Below, in pieces: positions 17,901 to 26,839 of a stretch of 64,000 nucleotides of DNA (the stretch's first letter is position 1; each line of letters starts with the position of its first letter). Below the pieces are notes generated by a model, which saw only the letters and a list, made by a program, of their open reading frames with translations, searched no databases and was not told the origin of the DNA. This DNA comes from Helicobacter sp. MIT 11-5569. Its GTDB lineage: Bacteria > Campylobacterota > Campylobacteria > Campylobacterales > Helicobacteraceae. The stretch is taken from NCBI RefSeq assembly GCF_000765695.2, contig NZ_JRPB02000005.1, positions 1 to 64,000 of the forward strand. Reading direction: 5' to 3'. The translations under genes were made by a program, and so were the position numbers.

Positions 17901-19256
17901 CTACGCAATTTCTTGAGTATTTTGGTTGCTTATTGGCAATTCTACTTTAAACTCTACGCCATCTTTTTCATTGATAAAAGAAATTCTACCATGCATTGAC
18001 TCTAAAAACATCTGCACAATAGATAACCCAATCCCTGCTCCACCTTTTTTGGTGGTAAAAAATGTATCAAAAATTTTTCTTGCAATATCTGAGCGGATTC
18101 CACCTCCATTATCTCTAATATATAGCATACACATCTGCGTCCCAGCAATATTTTCTTCCATTAAACAGCGGATTGTAATCTTTCCTTCTTCAATGCCCCC
18201 TTCTTTCAAATGCTCTTTTACTGCCTCAATTGCATTATCAATTAAAATAATAATAATATTTTGAAACTCGCTCTTAATCGCATTAATTTTTAAAGATTCC
18301 TTATCTTCGCAAGATAAAAATCTAATGGCAATATTATTATCTACAATACTATAAAATAAATCTAATGTATTTTGAATGACAGAGCAAATTTCAAATTCTT
18401 CCTTTTTTGTTGAGGGAATATAAAATGCACGAAATGCTTCAACTGTATTTGACATAAATTTGATTTGCTCAATCATAATTTGCAAATATCTTTCAAGCTC
18501 TACATCATCTAATGTCCCTAAATTCTGAATTTCTTTAAGATTCTGACATGCAAGATACAACGCATTAAGAGGCTGTTTCCATTGGTGAGCAACATTGCCT
18601 AGCATTCTACCCATTTCCTCTTCTTTGGATTTTTGCGTAAGCATTAAATGTTTATTTTGTAGTTCTTCTTCAAGTTTTGCAACATCAGAAATATCAATAA
18701 AAGTAAAATATAAAGTTGTTTTTTGTGCAAATTCTAAAAAGTTAATTGAAGCCATAACCGGAATCACAGCATGTGCAGTTTGTAAATTTATACGAAAATT
18801 TTGACGCTGTTTGCTTTTCTTTAGTTGGTCAATTTTCTCCAAAACAGAAGTCTTACAATCCATATCTTTAAAAAGCTCCAAAATATTATAATTTAGCATT
18901 TTCATACCAAAAAGAACAGAAGCAGAGCTATTATATTTAATAATCTTCAAATCTTCATCTTGACAAATAATAATTGCATTAAGACTACTTTCAAACAAAA
19001 AATTATGCGCATAATCACTTTTTAAACGTTGTGCCACTTCATGTTCAATCTGATTAACAAGTTCTTTACTTAAAAACTCAACTGTTTCTCTTCTGCTTTG
19101 TAAATTCGCTATTAACTCCTTATTGTCCTTAAGTTCATTGCTTAATCTTTTAAAGTGATTTACAAGATATAGCACAGCCCAAACCAAACAAATCAAAAGC
19201 CCTAAGATTAAAATTGTAAGCGAGTAATTTTCATTCCATCGCGTTAGCCATTCCAT
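17901..19256 (-). CDS. PAS-domain sensor histidine kinase
   Basis: A 451-residue kinase with one N-terminal membrane helix (about 13-33), a short coiled segment, a PAS domain (about 82-195), then HisKA with phospho-acceptor His224 in NVAHQWKQPLN. The ATPase domain has N box DNAIEAV (340-345), G1 box DNGGGI (382-387) and G2 box GGAGIGLSIV (405-414). The AHQWRQPL-type H box marks the family common in Campylobacterota. There is no periplasmic domain, so the PAS is cytoplasmic. No response regulator is next to it. The heme chemoreceptor follows on the same strand, so the two may share a signal, but that is inference. Confidence 0.88.
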   Translation of the reverse strand: MEWLTRWNENYSLTILILGLLICLVWAVLYLVNHFKRLSNELKDNKELIANLQSRRETVEFLSKELVNQIEHEVAQRLKSDYAHNFLFESSLNAIIICQDEDLKIIKYNSSASVLFGMKMLNYNILELFKDMDCKTSVLEKIDQLKKSKQRQNFRINLQTAHAVIPVMASINFLEFAQKTTLYFTFIDISDVAKLEEELQNKHLMLTQKSKEEEMGRMLGNVAHQWKQPLNALYLACQNLKEIQNLGTLDDVELERYLQIMIEQIKFMSNTVEAFRAFYIPSTKKEEFEICSVIQNTLDLFYSIVDNNIAIRFLSCEDKESLKINAIKSEFQNIIIILIDNAIEAVKEHLKEGGIEEGKITIRCLMEENIAGTQMCMLYIRDNGGGIRSDIARKIFDTFFTTKKGGAGIGLSIVQMFLESMHGRISFINEKDGVEFKVELPISNQNTQEIA

Positions 19257-19381
19257 ACAATACTCCCTTGTTTATCACTTCTAAAATTATATACCACCAA
19301 TTCCATATTTTAATCATTTTTTAGAGTTTTTTAGTTTTTGTTTTGTTACAATTTTAGGATTTTTTCTAAAAAGGTAAATGA

Positions 19382-21439
19382 ATGACAACCGCATTACAAA
19401 CTACCTCGCTCTTACTAGAAATTGGCACAGAAGAACTACCTGCGATTCCATTTTTAGCGGAATTGCCAAATATCAAAAACAAGTTTCAAAAAATCCTAAA
19501 AGCAAATCGCCTAAATTGCACATTTGATTTTTATTATACACCACGTCGCTTAGTAATTCTCACAAAAGAATTCCCAAAATTCCAAAGTGCAGAAACTTTA
19601 GAATTTTTTGGACCGCCCCTTAACATTGCTTATAAAGACGACAAACCTACACCTGCAGCATTAGGATTCTTCAAAAAATGTGGAATCTCTCAAGAAAATG
19701 TGCAAACCACACAAAAGGAAGGAAAAACAATTCTTTATTGCAAAAAAGAAGCGGAGCAACTTCCTGCAAGCTCACTATTAGAAGCAATCATTAAAGAATT
19801 TTTAGAATCTTTAAATTTTGGCAAGGCAATGCGTTGGGGCAGCTTAAAAGAATCCTTTATTCGCCCTATTTCTTGGATTTTATGCCTTTTGGATTCTAAA
19901 CTTGTCCCCCTCAAACTTTATGGAATAGAAGCAAAAGCCCAAACTTACACACACCGCAATATAAGTTTTGAACCTTTTGATGTCAATTCTTTAGAATCCT
20001 ATTTACAAACACTTGCTAATAATGGTGTTATTTTAGACCAAAACGCAAGAAAAGATAGAATCCTAAGCGCAATCAAAGCTATTGAAAAAGAACAAGATAT
20101 TCAAGTAGAAATTGATGCAGAATTACTCGAAGAAGTTGTCGCAATCACAGAATATCCAACAGCTCTTTTTGGAGAATTTAGCCCACATTTTTTAGAGCTT
20201 CCAGCTCCATGTATTATCACGTCTATGAAAGTCAATCAACGCTATTTTGCGACCTATAAAGATAGTCATCTCCACCATGGATTTATTTTAGTTTCAAATA
20301 GCCTTAGCAAAGATTCAAAAGCTATTATTGCAGGAAATGTCAAGGTTTTGCGCGCACGCTTAGAAGACGCATTATTTTTCTATCATAACGATTTGAAAAA
20401 CGGCTTTATGCCAGAAAAATTAAAAAGCGTTACTTTTGTAGAGGGATTAGGTTCAATGTGGGATAAAACAGAACGCGAACTTGCAATCGTCCGCACTCTT
20501 AGCGATTCTTTAAAAACCCTTTTGCAAAAAGAAGAAGAGAATCTAAGTTTAACTTTAGAAATTCTTGAGCAAGCAGCACTCTTAAGCAAAGCAGATTTAA
20601 TGAGTGAAATGGTCTATGAATTTACAGAATTGCAAGGAATCATGGGTTATTACTACGCAAAGGCATTGCGTTATGATGATAGAGTTGCCCTTGCTATTAA
20701 AGAACAATATCTTCCAAACTCCGAAGAAAGCGTTATGCCTTCGAACCTAATTAGCGCAATTATAGCACTTTCCTACAAATTAGATAATCTTTTAGGACTT
20801 TTTAGTATTGGAAAAATTCCTAGTGGCTCTCGCGACCCTTTTGCCTTGCGCCGCGCTGCAAATGGTGTTATTAAAATTATTTTACATTTTAATCTTCCCT
20901 TAAATCTAAGAGAGATTTTACAAACACTCAAAATACATTATAAAGATTTTGATATAAACTTACTAGAAACCTTTATTTTAGAACGTTTAGAAACAATGTT
21001 AGACTTTAACCCTTCACTTTTACGCGCAGTTCTTGCGACAAACGAACGCAGCTTAGTGCAAATCTTTCAAAAATTAGATGCGCTAGATAATGCCCTAAAA
21101 AATCAAGACAAGCAGCTTTTAATGCAGACTTTTAAGCGTTTGGCAAATATTACTAAAGAAGTGGATTTAAGCGGGGATTTACCGATTAGAGAAGATAAAC
21201 TTCTTGCAAGCGAAGAAATTGAGCTATATCAAAATTTCAAAGCTTGTCTAATAAGTGGTGATAACTATTCAAAACGTTTAGAATCCCTCCTTAGTTTAAG
21301 TCCGATTTTGGAACGTTTTTTTGATAAAGTATTAGTTAATGCACCAGATGCAGACTTTAAAAACAACCGCAAACACCTAATTGCTCGTATTTATAAAGAG
21401 TTTTTAAGTGTAGCAGATATTAAAGAAATTAGCTTTTAG
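19382..21439 (+). CDS. glyS: Glycyl-tRNA synthetase beta subunit
   Basis: The 685-residue beta chain of the alpha2-beta2 bacterial GlyRS. It opens LLLEIGTEELPA, the diagnostic GlyS start, and contains FGPP near residue 78, MRWG, SREDARFFW-like RARLEDALFFYHNDL and GSRDPFALRRAANG near residue 480. The C-terminal anticodon-binding region carries VLVNAPDADFKNNR-type sequence. The alpha subunit gene glyQ is not in the window. The next gene starts nine bases later and is probably co-transcribed. Confidence 0.96.
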   Translation: MTTALQTTSLLLEIGTEELPAIPFLAELPNIKNKFQKILKANRLNCTFDFYYTPRRLVILTKEFPKFQSAETLEFFGPPLNIAYKDDKPTPAALGFFKKCGISQENVQTTQKEGKTILYCKKEAEQLPASSLLEAIIKEFLESLNFGKAMRWGSLKESFIRPISWILCLLDSKLVPLKLYGIEAKAQTYTHRNISFEPFDVNSLESYLQTLANNGVILDQNARKDRILSAIKAIEKEQDIQVEIDAELLEEVVAITEYPTALFGEFSPHFLELPAPCIITSMKVNQRYFATYKDSHLHHGFILVSNSLSKDSKAIIAGNVKVLRARLEDALFFYHNDLKNGFMPEKLKSVTFVEGLGSMWDKTERELAIVRTLSDSLKTLLQKEEENLSLTLEILEQAALLSKADLMSEMVYEFTELQGIMGYYYAKALRYDDRVALAIKEQYLPNSEESVMPSNLISAIIALSYKLDNLLGLFSIGKIPSGSRDPFALRRAANGVIKIILHFNLPLNLREILQTLKIHYKDFDINLLETFILERLETMLDFNPSLLRAVLATNERSLVQIFQKLDALDNALKNQDKQLLMQTFKRLANITKEVDLSGDLPIREDKLLASEEIELYQNFKACLISGDNYSKRLESLLSLSPILERFFDKVLVNAPDADFKNNRKHLIARIYKEFLSVADIKEISF

Positions 21440-21447
21440 GAATCAAA

Positions 21448-22083
21448 TTGCAAGATTTTAAAGGAGTGTCAATTACACAGATTCAACAAGCTATTGCACA
21501 AAAAAAGCAAAGTTTTGATGAAAATTGGCTTGGCAGAAGCCTTGCTTACACTCCTTATCAACCGCGCTCCTTAGATTTAAAACGCAAAGACAATATATAT
21601 TCTATTTTTAGACTTTATGATTATAAAGATTCAAACTTTCTCCACCGCGCAAAAGAACTTGAGAAAAATGCAAAAACTTTCATTGTGGAATCTTTAGAGT
21701 TTGCGACATATCTTAGGCGTTATGTTTGTGTGCCGATTCTTTATGATTTTTTAATTTTAGATTCCTATCAACTTTTAGAATCCCTTGTATATGGTGCTGA
21801 TAGTATTACACTTTATCCAAAATACTTAGAACAATCAAAGCTTAAAGAGCTTAGCGATTATGCACTAAGGTTGGGATTAGAACGTGTATTTTGCATAGAA
21901 ACACAAGAGGATTTAACAAAAGCAATTTTCTCTAAAGCAGATCTTTTAAATATCAATGAAAATTTCTCGCTTATTCCTTTAATTCCAAAAGAAAAAATTA
22001 TTATCAGCCCCATAAATGCAGAACAAAACAATTCTAACTATATCAATGCACTAGATGCAAAAATCATTGATTCCACAAACTAA
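21448..22083 (+). CDS. Degenerate TrpC-like (indole-glycerol phosphate synthase fold) protein
   Basis: A 211-residue protein that resembles indole-3-glycerol-phosphate synthase without its active site. Residues 95-125 (VPILYDFLILDSYQLLES...GADSITL) parallel the TrpC segment PVLRKDFI...Q..EA...GADA+LL, and 128-170 parallels the next strands. The catalytic lysine of KDF is lost (YDF), the glutamate of the LIEI strand becomes cysteine, and the ESG motif becomes ISP; KRK near 45-47 and the asparagine of the NIN strand remain. It is shorter than TrpC (~255). The start is TTG after AGGA, nine bases past glyS. Function is unknown. Confidence 0.6.
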   Translation: MQDFKGVSITQIQQAIAQKKQSFDENWLGRSLAYTPYQPRSLDLKRKDNIYSIFRLYDYKDSNFLHRAKELEKNAKTFIVESLEFATYLRRYVCVPILYDFLILDSYQLLESLVYGADSITLYPKYLEQSKLKELSDYALRLGLERVFCIETQEDLTKAIFSKADLLNINENFSLIPLIPKEKIIISPINAEQNNSNYINALDAKIIDSTN

Positions 22084-22169
22084 ACATCTAAAATCAAATA
22101 ATATTACCTAGTAGCTAAAGTTTAATATAATGATAAAGTTGTTGTTTGATGCTATTGATTATAAGCTAA

Positions 22170-22256
22170 TGGTGCCGAGGGTCGGAATCGAACCGACACG
22201 GGGTTGCCCCCACCAGATTTTGAGTCTGGCGCGTCTACCAATTTCACCACCCCGGC
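22170..22256 (-). tRNA. tRNA-Leu (anticodon CAA)
   Basis: On the minus strand a full class II tRNA folds: acceptor GCCGGGG pairing with CCTCGGC, anticodon stem CCAGA/TCTGG with loop CTCAAAA, a variable arm GTGGGGGCAACCCC-like hairpin, and a T arm with GGTTCGATTCC. The 3' CCA is encoded. The loop places CAA at positions 34-36, reading UUG leucine codons. The long variable arm fits leucine rather than a standard class I tRNA. Confidence 0.95.
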
Positions 22257-22271
22257 AAAGAGAGAAATGGT

Positions 22272-22277
22272 ATTATA
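22272..22277 (-). promoter_or_regulatory. Predicted -10 element of tRNA-Leu
   Basis: The minus strand reads TATAAT, 15 bases before the tRNA 5' end, a fitting distance for a stable RNA promoter. Confidence 0.55.
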
Positions 22278-22310
22278 ACTAAGAAAATAGAATATTAACT
22301 TAAAAAGTTA

Positions 22311-22553
22311 CTAAAAATTATAAAATCCTAAAACTCTTTTTGAATAAAGGTTTTTTTCCAGATTTTCCAAACGCAAATCTTGCGCTTTTTGCATTTTTGC
22401 TAAATTTGCAGTAGCAGTAATTTGATTTAATAGCACCCAAAGACTAAGTGTTGCAAAAAGTATTGTAACCACACAAGAAATTAATGCAATTTTTACTGCT
22501 TTTTTTGCTGTATTCTGCGCTAATTCCAATGCTTTTAGGATTTCATTCTCCAT
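22311..22553 (-). CDS. Small single-helix membrane protein
   Basis: An 80-residue protein with a helical N-terminus (ENEILKALELAQNTAKKA), one strong membrane helix (about residues 21-46) and a charged C-terminal helix (NLAKMQKAQDLRLENLEKNL). I do not recognise a family. It begins eight bases after the znuB stop on the same strand, so it is probably the last gene of the znu-mqo transcript. Coding status rests on this spacing and on amino acid composition. Confidence 0.55.
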   Translation of the reverse strand: MENEILKALELAQNTAKKAVKIALISCVVTILFATLSLWVLLNQITATANLAKMQKAQDLRLENLEKNLYSKRVLGFYNF

Positions 22554-22561
22554 AAGATTCC

Positions 22562-23383
22562 TTAATTGAGTTGTAATTTTGATTGCAAAAATCGATACAC
22601 TAATGCTAGCACAAACGAAAAAAATGCCAAAACCATTACAATACTTGCTCCCGCTTGCAAATCATAATAATATGCAATTACGATTCCACTTAGCATTGAA
22701 GCAAAGGAAATTATACTTGCCCAAAACATCATTTTAGCTAAAGAAGCGGTAAAAATTTCGCTGCAATATGCAGGAATACTTAAAAGCGCGATAATAAGAA
22801 TAATCCCAACTGATTGCATAGAAATTACGATTCCAATAGCAATTAATACCATTAGCATAATACTAAAAAAACGTGTATTAATGCCTTGCAGTTGTGTAAA
22901 TTCTTCATCATAAGATAAACCCAAAATTACACGATAGTTCAATATTATAAAGATAAGCAAAAGAACACTAAATCCCGCCATTACCATAATATCATTTTGC
23001 GTTATGCTTAAAATGCTCCCAAACAAATATCCCATAAAGTCTTTGCTATATCCCGGAGTAAGCTCCACCAAAATTACTCCTAAAGCCATACCAAATGCCC
23101 ACAATGAGCCAATAAGGGAATCCAAACGCTCTTTTGCATATAGGAGCATATACGCCAAAACCACTGCGCAAAACACACTAAATCCTGTGGCTCCAACTAA
23201 AATTGGCAACCCAAAAAACGCAGCGATTCCAACCCCACCATAAACACTATGTGCGATTCCACCTGCGACAAAAACCATACGATTTGTAACCACAAGTGTG
23301 CTGATAATCCCACAAATAATACTTGTGAAAAATGCACCAATTAAAGCATTTTGCACAAAAGTATAGGAAAGTGCGTCAATCAA
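22562..23383 (-). CDS. znuB: Zinc/manganese ABC transporter permease
   Basis: A 273-residue ABC-3 family permease with eight to nine hydrophobic helices. Conserved family sequence includes FVAGGIAHSVYGGVGIAAFFG near the N-terminus and SVGIILIIALLSIPA. It works with the ZnuC-type ATPase encoded 1.3 kb upstream. The start is a TTG that overlaps the mqo stop, with GGAG about seven bases before it. No metal-binding ZnuA gene is in the window. Confidence 0.88.
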   Translation of the reverse strand: MIDALSYTFVQNALIGAFFTSIICGIISTLVVTNRMVFVAGGIAHSVYGGVGIAAFFGLPILVGATGFSVFCAVVLAYMLLYAKERLDSLIGSLWAFGMALGVILVELTPGYSKDFMGYLFGSILSITQNDIMVMAGFSVLLLIFIILNYRVILGLSYDEEFTQLQGINTRFFSIMLMVLIAIGIVISMQSVGIILIIALLSIPAYCSEIFTASLAKMMFWASIISFASMLSGIVIAYYYDLQAGASIVMVLAFFSFVLALVYRFLQSKLQLN

Positions 23384-24734
23384 CTAGCCACTCCAAACTC
23401 TCCTCATTAAGTTCAGCTTTGATAATATCCATTTTAACATTTGCATTAAGATAATCTGTAATTTCAAGCATATCAATTAAAGCATTACGCATACAGCTTG
23501 TAGCACCCGGGCTTGGTGTCATATTAAAGGTAATTCCCTCGCCACTTTTAATCTTTTTTTCTCCTAACATTAATTTTTTCTGCTGTTTGTCTAACACTTG
23601 CGGACGGATTCCTCCAAAGCCTTTTGCATAAGTTAAATCTTCTAAAGTCAAAGAAGGAATAATTTTTTGTGCTTCCTTGATAAAAAATTTCTTGCCAATC
23701 CCCGGCACTTCATACAAGAAATTCCTTAAAATATAGTTGCGAATCTCGCTATCTGAAAATAAGTCCCACATAATTTTTGTTGTCGCTATTTCTCCAAAAC
23801 CCGAAGTTTTGAAGAAGTCTAAATAAGTGCCACTTTTAAATCGTTCTAATTTTGGCATAGAAAGTGCTGTTGGTCCTAAACGATTCTTCCCTTTTGCGAT
23901 AATATCAGGGTCTCCATGGATTGCTGCAAAAGGTAATTTTGGATTCTGAACTGTATAAACTTTTCCTCTTAGTTTATCTCCGGGAATGAAGAAAAAGCTA
24001 CCTGCCACAGGCAAGCAACCAAGCTCCAAACCAAACCCCATATTTTGCGCTAGAAGCAAAGAATGCGCACCTGCATTAACAAGCACAAAAGATGCAGTAA
24101 TTGGCTCTTGGTTATTAGCTCGGAGTGTGTATTTCCCGTCACCTTGCTTAACAATATCTTTCACTTGATAGTTAAATTTTGCTTGATGCTCACCAAATAC
24201 GCTTTTTTCAACCATATGATGCGCCACAGAACAAAAATCCATCGCACAAAAACTTTTACGCATTCCAGAACCCACCACATTTTCTGCACGATCGCTTCCA
24301 TCTGCTAGCTTAATAACATTAGGTTCAATCTCCTTAATGTCTTCTTTGCTAAAAAATTCTAATTCTGGATAAATCTCTTTAAACTCTTCGTATCGCTTTT
24401 TTATAAATTCCACTTCTTTATCGCCCACGCCAATTGCCATTTTTTGATACTCAAAAATACTTTTATTTTGTAATTCATGAAACAAAGCAAAAGAAACTAA
24501 CATTTTTGCTGACCTTGCAACCTTTTTTGCTTTTTCAAAAGTATAATTTGTCTCAATATCTCCTGCGTGAATGGTTTGGGAATTATTATTACCTCTGGAG
24601 CTTAGTGTAGCTGGTTCGGAATACTTTTCTAATAGAACCACTTTCTTTAAATCTGTGTAATGTGTCAAAACATAAAATAACGCACTTCCAGAAATCCCAG
24701 CTCCAATTATCGCCACATCATAAGTATTATTCAT
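23376..24734 (-). CDS. mqo: Malate:quinone oxidoreductase, Helicobacter type
   Basis: A 452-residue FAD-dependent enzyme that oxidises malate to oxaloacetate and reduces quinone at the inner membrane, replacing NAD-linked malate dehydrogenase. The Rossmann motif AIIGAGISGSAL lies at residues 9-20, followed by SSRGNNNSQTIHAGD, VLVNAGAHS and a C-terminal GITFNMTPSPGATSCM. It resembles the protein annotated as Mqo in H. pylori (HP0086 as I recall) more than classical E. coli Mqo. It overlaps znuC by eight bases upstream and znuB downstream, so it is translationally coupled inside a metal-transport operon. Confidence 0.85.
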   Translation of the reverse strand: MNNTYDVAIIGAGISGSALFYVLTHYTDLKKVVLLEKYSEPATLSSRGNNNSQTIHAGDIETNYTFEKAKKVARSAKMLVSFALFHELQNKSIFEYQKMAIGVGDKEVEFIKKRYEEFKEIYPELEFFSKEDIKEIEPNVIKLADGSDRAENVVGSGMRKSFCAMDFCSVAHHMVEKSVFGEHQAKFNYQVKDIVKQGDGKYTLRANNQEPITASFVLVNAGAHSLLLAQNMGFGLELGCLPVAGSFFFIPGDKLRGKVYTVQNPKLPFAAIHGDPDIIAKGKNRLGPTALSMPKLERFKSGTYLDFFKTSGFGEIATTKIMWDLFSDSEIRNYILRNFLYEVPGIGKKFFIKEAQKIIPSLTLEDLTYAKGFGGIRPQVLDKQQKKLMLGEKKIKSGEGITFNMTPSPGATSCMRNALIDMLEITDYLNANVKMDIIKAELNEESLEWLVD

Positions 24735-25488
24735 CTCTTTCTCCTATTTTAGAGTGCCATAAGCCCATAAGCATCTCTACCTCGCAAAAATGCTCATCAA
24801 AAGCATCTGTATTACAAGCGGTATTTATATTGTTTGGCAAATTATGCACCTTTACTTCTTTATTTACATATAAAACTTTTTTTGCATATCCTAGCAAAAC
24901 AGATACATCATGACTTATCATTATTATAGCTTTTTCTTGATTGATTTGCTGCAATAAACGATAAATTTCCTTTTGGCTCTTTGGGTCAATACTCGCTGTT
25001 GGCTCATCTAAGACCAATAAATTTGGATTGCTACATAACGCCCTAGCAATCAAAACACGTTGTCTTTGCCCACCAGAGAGTTCGCCAATCTTTTTATGTG
25101 CAAAAGATTCCATATTAAACTTTTCTAAAAGCTGCATTGCAGTCTCTTTTGCACCTTTTGGCAAGAATCCCCCAAAAAGTTTTGGTTTTAAAAATCCCAT
25201 CATCACTACTTCAAGTGAAGTTATAGGAAAATGACGATTTAAAAAAGTATTTTGTGGCACATAACCAATGCGTAGATTTGAATCTTTAATAATCTCTCCA
25301 CTACTAGGCTTTAGCAATCCCACCAAAAGGCGCGCCAATGTGCTTTTGCCACCACCATTTGGACCAATAATTGCCCAAAAATCTCCTTTAGAAATCGTCC
25401 AATCCACATTATATAAAATTCTCTCTTTGGTAAAATAAAATTTAACGTTTTTGCATTCAATTATTTTTTCTTGCAACATTTTATTCAT
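24727..25488 (-). CDS. znuC: Zinc/manganese ABC transporter ATP-binding protein
   Basis: An ABC ATPase of about 253 residues, with Walker A GPNGGGKST near residue 42, Q loop YVPQNTFLNRHFPI, signature LSGGQRQR and Walker B LLVLDEPTASID. The FPITSLEVVMMG segment after the Q loop is typical of ZnuC/MntB. It energises the ZnuB permease encoded two genes downstream. I chose ATG 25488, which lies in the last codons of the NlpC/P60 gene; a GTG at 25491 and an ATG at 25479 are alternatives, and none has a strong ribosome site, so coupling is likely. Confidence 0.9.
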   Translation of the reverse strand: MNKMLQEKIIECKNVKFYFTKERILYNVDWTISKGDFWAIIGPNGGGKSTLARLLVGLLKPSSGEIIKDSNLRIGYVPQNTFLNRHFPITSLEVVMMGFLKPKLFGGFLPKGAKETAMQLLEKFNMESFAHKKIGELSGGQRQRVLIARALCSNPNLLVLDEPTASIDPKSQKEIYRLLQQINQEKAIIMISHDVSVLLGYAKKVLYVNKEVKVHNLPNNINTACNTDAFDEHFCEVEMLMGLWHSKIGERDE

Positions 25489-26839
25489 CACTTAATGCTT
25501 GTTTTAAAAAGAGATTCCGCATTCCATAAATCCGATAAAGAAGCAAACTTTCTTGCTTTATCTCGGGGACATTTTTGCCAATTTCTAAAGAAGTAATTGC
25601 AATTTTTCCTATGATTTTTCTCCCTTCTTGTGTTTCATTTTGTAGCGTTCTTAATCCCCATATATCGTGCAAAATATAAATTTCTCCATTCATCTCTCCT
25701 AAATACAACATAATATGCCCTTGCATTCCTAATAAAGTCGCAAATGGGATTCCATATTCTTTTAGCGTTTTTAGTTTTTCTTGAGCATTTTGTTTGCTAA
25801 TATCTCTATATATATAAAGGGTGCTATTTTTAGAATCTTGGTGCATTTGTGCTTGTGAATTTCTAGGAAGATAAAATCCAAAATTTCCAAGAATATCACG
25901 CAAAAACATAGAACAATCACGATTCCCAAACATTCCGCCCCAGCCATATTTCTCCCCCATTAAATTTTGTGCTAATTGTGCGACTTCTGCACTTGAAAAT
26001 GCCATAGGAAATTCTGCAAAATCATTTTTATCTAATGCGATTTTAATTGCATGTGCGTATCCACGCGCATTACGCACATAAATTTCTGTTTCATACTGCG
26101 TTTTTGTGCGACCAAGCAATGGTAAAAGCATTCCAATTCTTGCATTTTCTAAAAACTCATTATGCGTATTTTTAAGAGAGATATAATCACGTTTTGCAAC
26201 TAAAAAATCTTTTGTTTGTTTGAGATTCTTAATTTGATTATCATTTAAAATTCCAATATCAAGCACATTAACCCAACCACTTACAAATCCACTCTCCACA
26301 TACGCCCAAGACTTAGAACGCGAGTAATGCGTGATTAAAACAGGTGTTCCTAAATAAATATAAGAATTTTGCCAATAATCAAAAGGGAAGCCTTCACCTG
26401 CTAACTTTGGATTCAAAAAGCGCGGTTTGTTTGTAGGCAGCACACGCAAATTTGTGCTTCTTGTGATAATTGCGGGTTTTTTTACGCTAGGATATGTGCT
26501 AAGATTTGCTTCTAGCTCTAATGCTTTTATTTCATTATCATCATAGACTTGCAGATTCTCCCCAAAACCTTGTTTTGAATATGCCGCATTTAATCCCCAT
26601 TTCATTTCACTAGCTTTTATGTGTGGTTTTTTATCCCAAGGGCTAAAAAAATTCTCCAAATATTCTTTCTTTTGTGCTTGTAGTGTTGCGCGATTTAAAA
26701 CTTTAGAATCTTTTACAAATTCCCTTAAATCTTGTGGTGGGAAACGCAAAACACTATGCTCTACTTCCTTTGGCGCACATCCTAAAAAAACTAAAGTAAC
26801 AAATACAACACAAATAAAAGTGGTGATTCTAGCTTGCAT
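25481..26839 (-). CDS. Secreted SH3/NlpC-P60 peptidoglycan hydrolase lipoprotein
   Basis: A protein of about 452 residues with a lipoprotein signal ending LVFLGC (cysteine at about residue 21). An N-terminal region and SH3-like domains (about residues 120-250, with TRSTNLRVLPT and SKSWAYVESGFVSGWV) precede a C-terminal NlpC/P60 papain-like domain. The catalytic cysteine is in GGMFGNRDCSMFLRD and the histidine in GHIMLYLG. Such enzymes cleave gamma-D-glutamyl-meso-DAP peptide bonds in the wall. The ATG at 26839 overlaps the preceding stop (TAATG). It heads the overlap-linked znuC-mqo-znuB block. Confidence 0.87.
   Translation of the reverse strand: MQARITTFICVVFVTLVFLGCAPKEVEHSVLRFPPQDLREFVKDSKVLNRATLQAQKKEYLENFFSPWDKKPHIKASEMKWGLNAAYSKQGFGENLQVYDDNEIKALELEANLSTYPSVKKPAIITRSTNLRVLPTNKPRFLNPKLAGEGFPFDYWQNSYIYLGTPVLITHYSRSKSWAYVESGFVSGWVNVLDIGILNDNQIKNLKQTKDFLVAKRDYISLKNTHNEFLENARIGMLLPLLGRTKTQYETEIYVRNARGYAHAIKIALDKNDFAEFPMAFSSAEVAQLAQNLMGEKYGWGGMFGNRDCSMFLRDILGNFGFYLPRNSQAQMHQDSKNSTLYIYRDISKQNAQEKLKTLKEYGIPFATLLGMQGHIMLYLGEMNGEIYILHDIWGLRTLQNETQEGRKIIGKIAITSLEIGKNVPEIKQESLLLYRIYGMRNLFLKQALSDE

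Noticed and set aside
22126-22131. TATAAT on the plus strand between the TrpC-like gene and tRNA-Leu
   Set aside because: No plus-strand gene or RNA follows it before the minus-strand genes. An AT-rich region gives such matches by chance.
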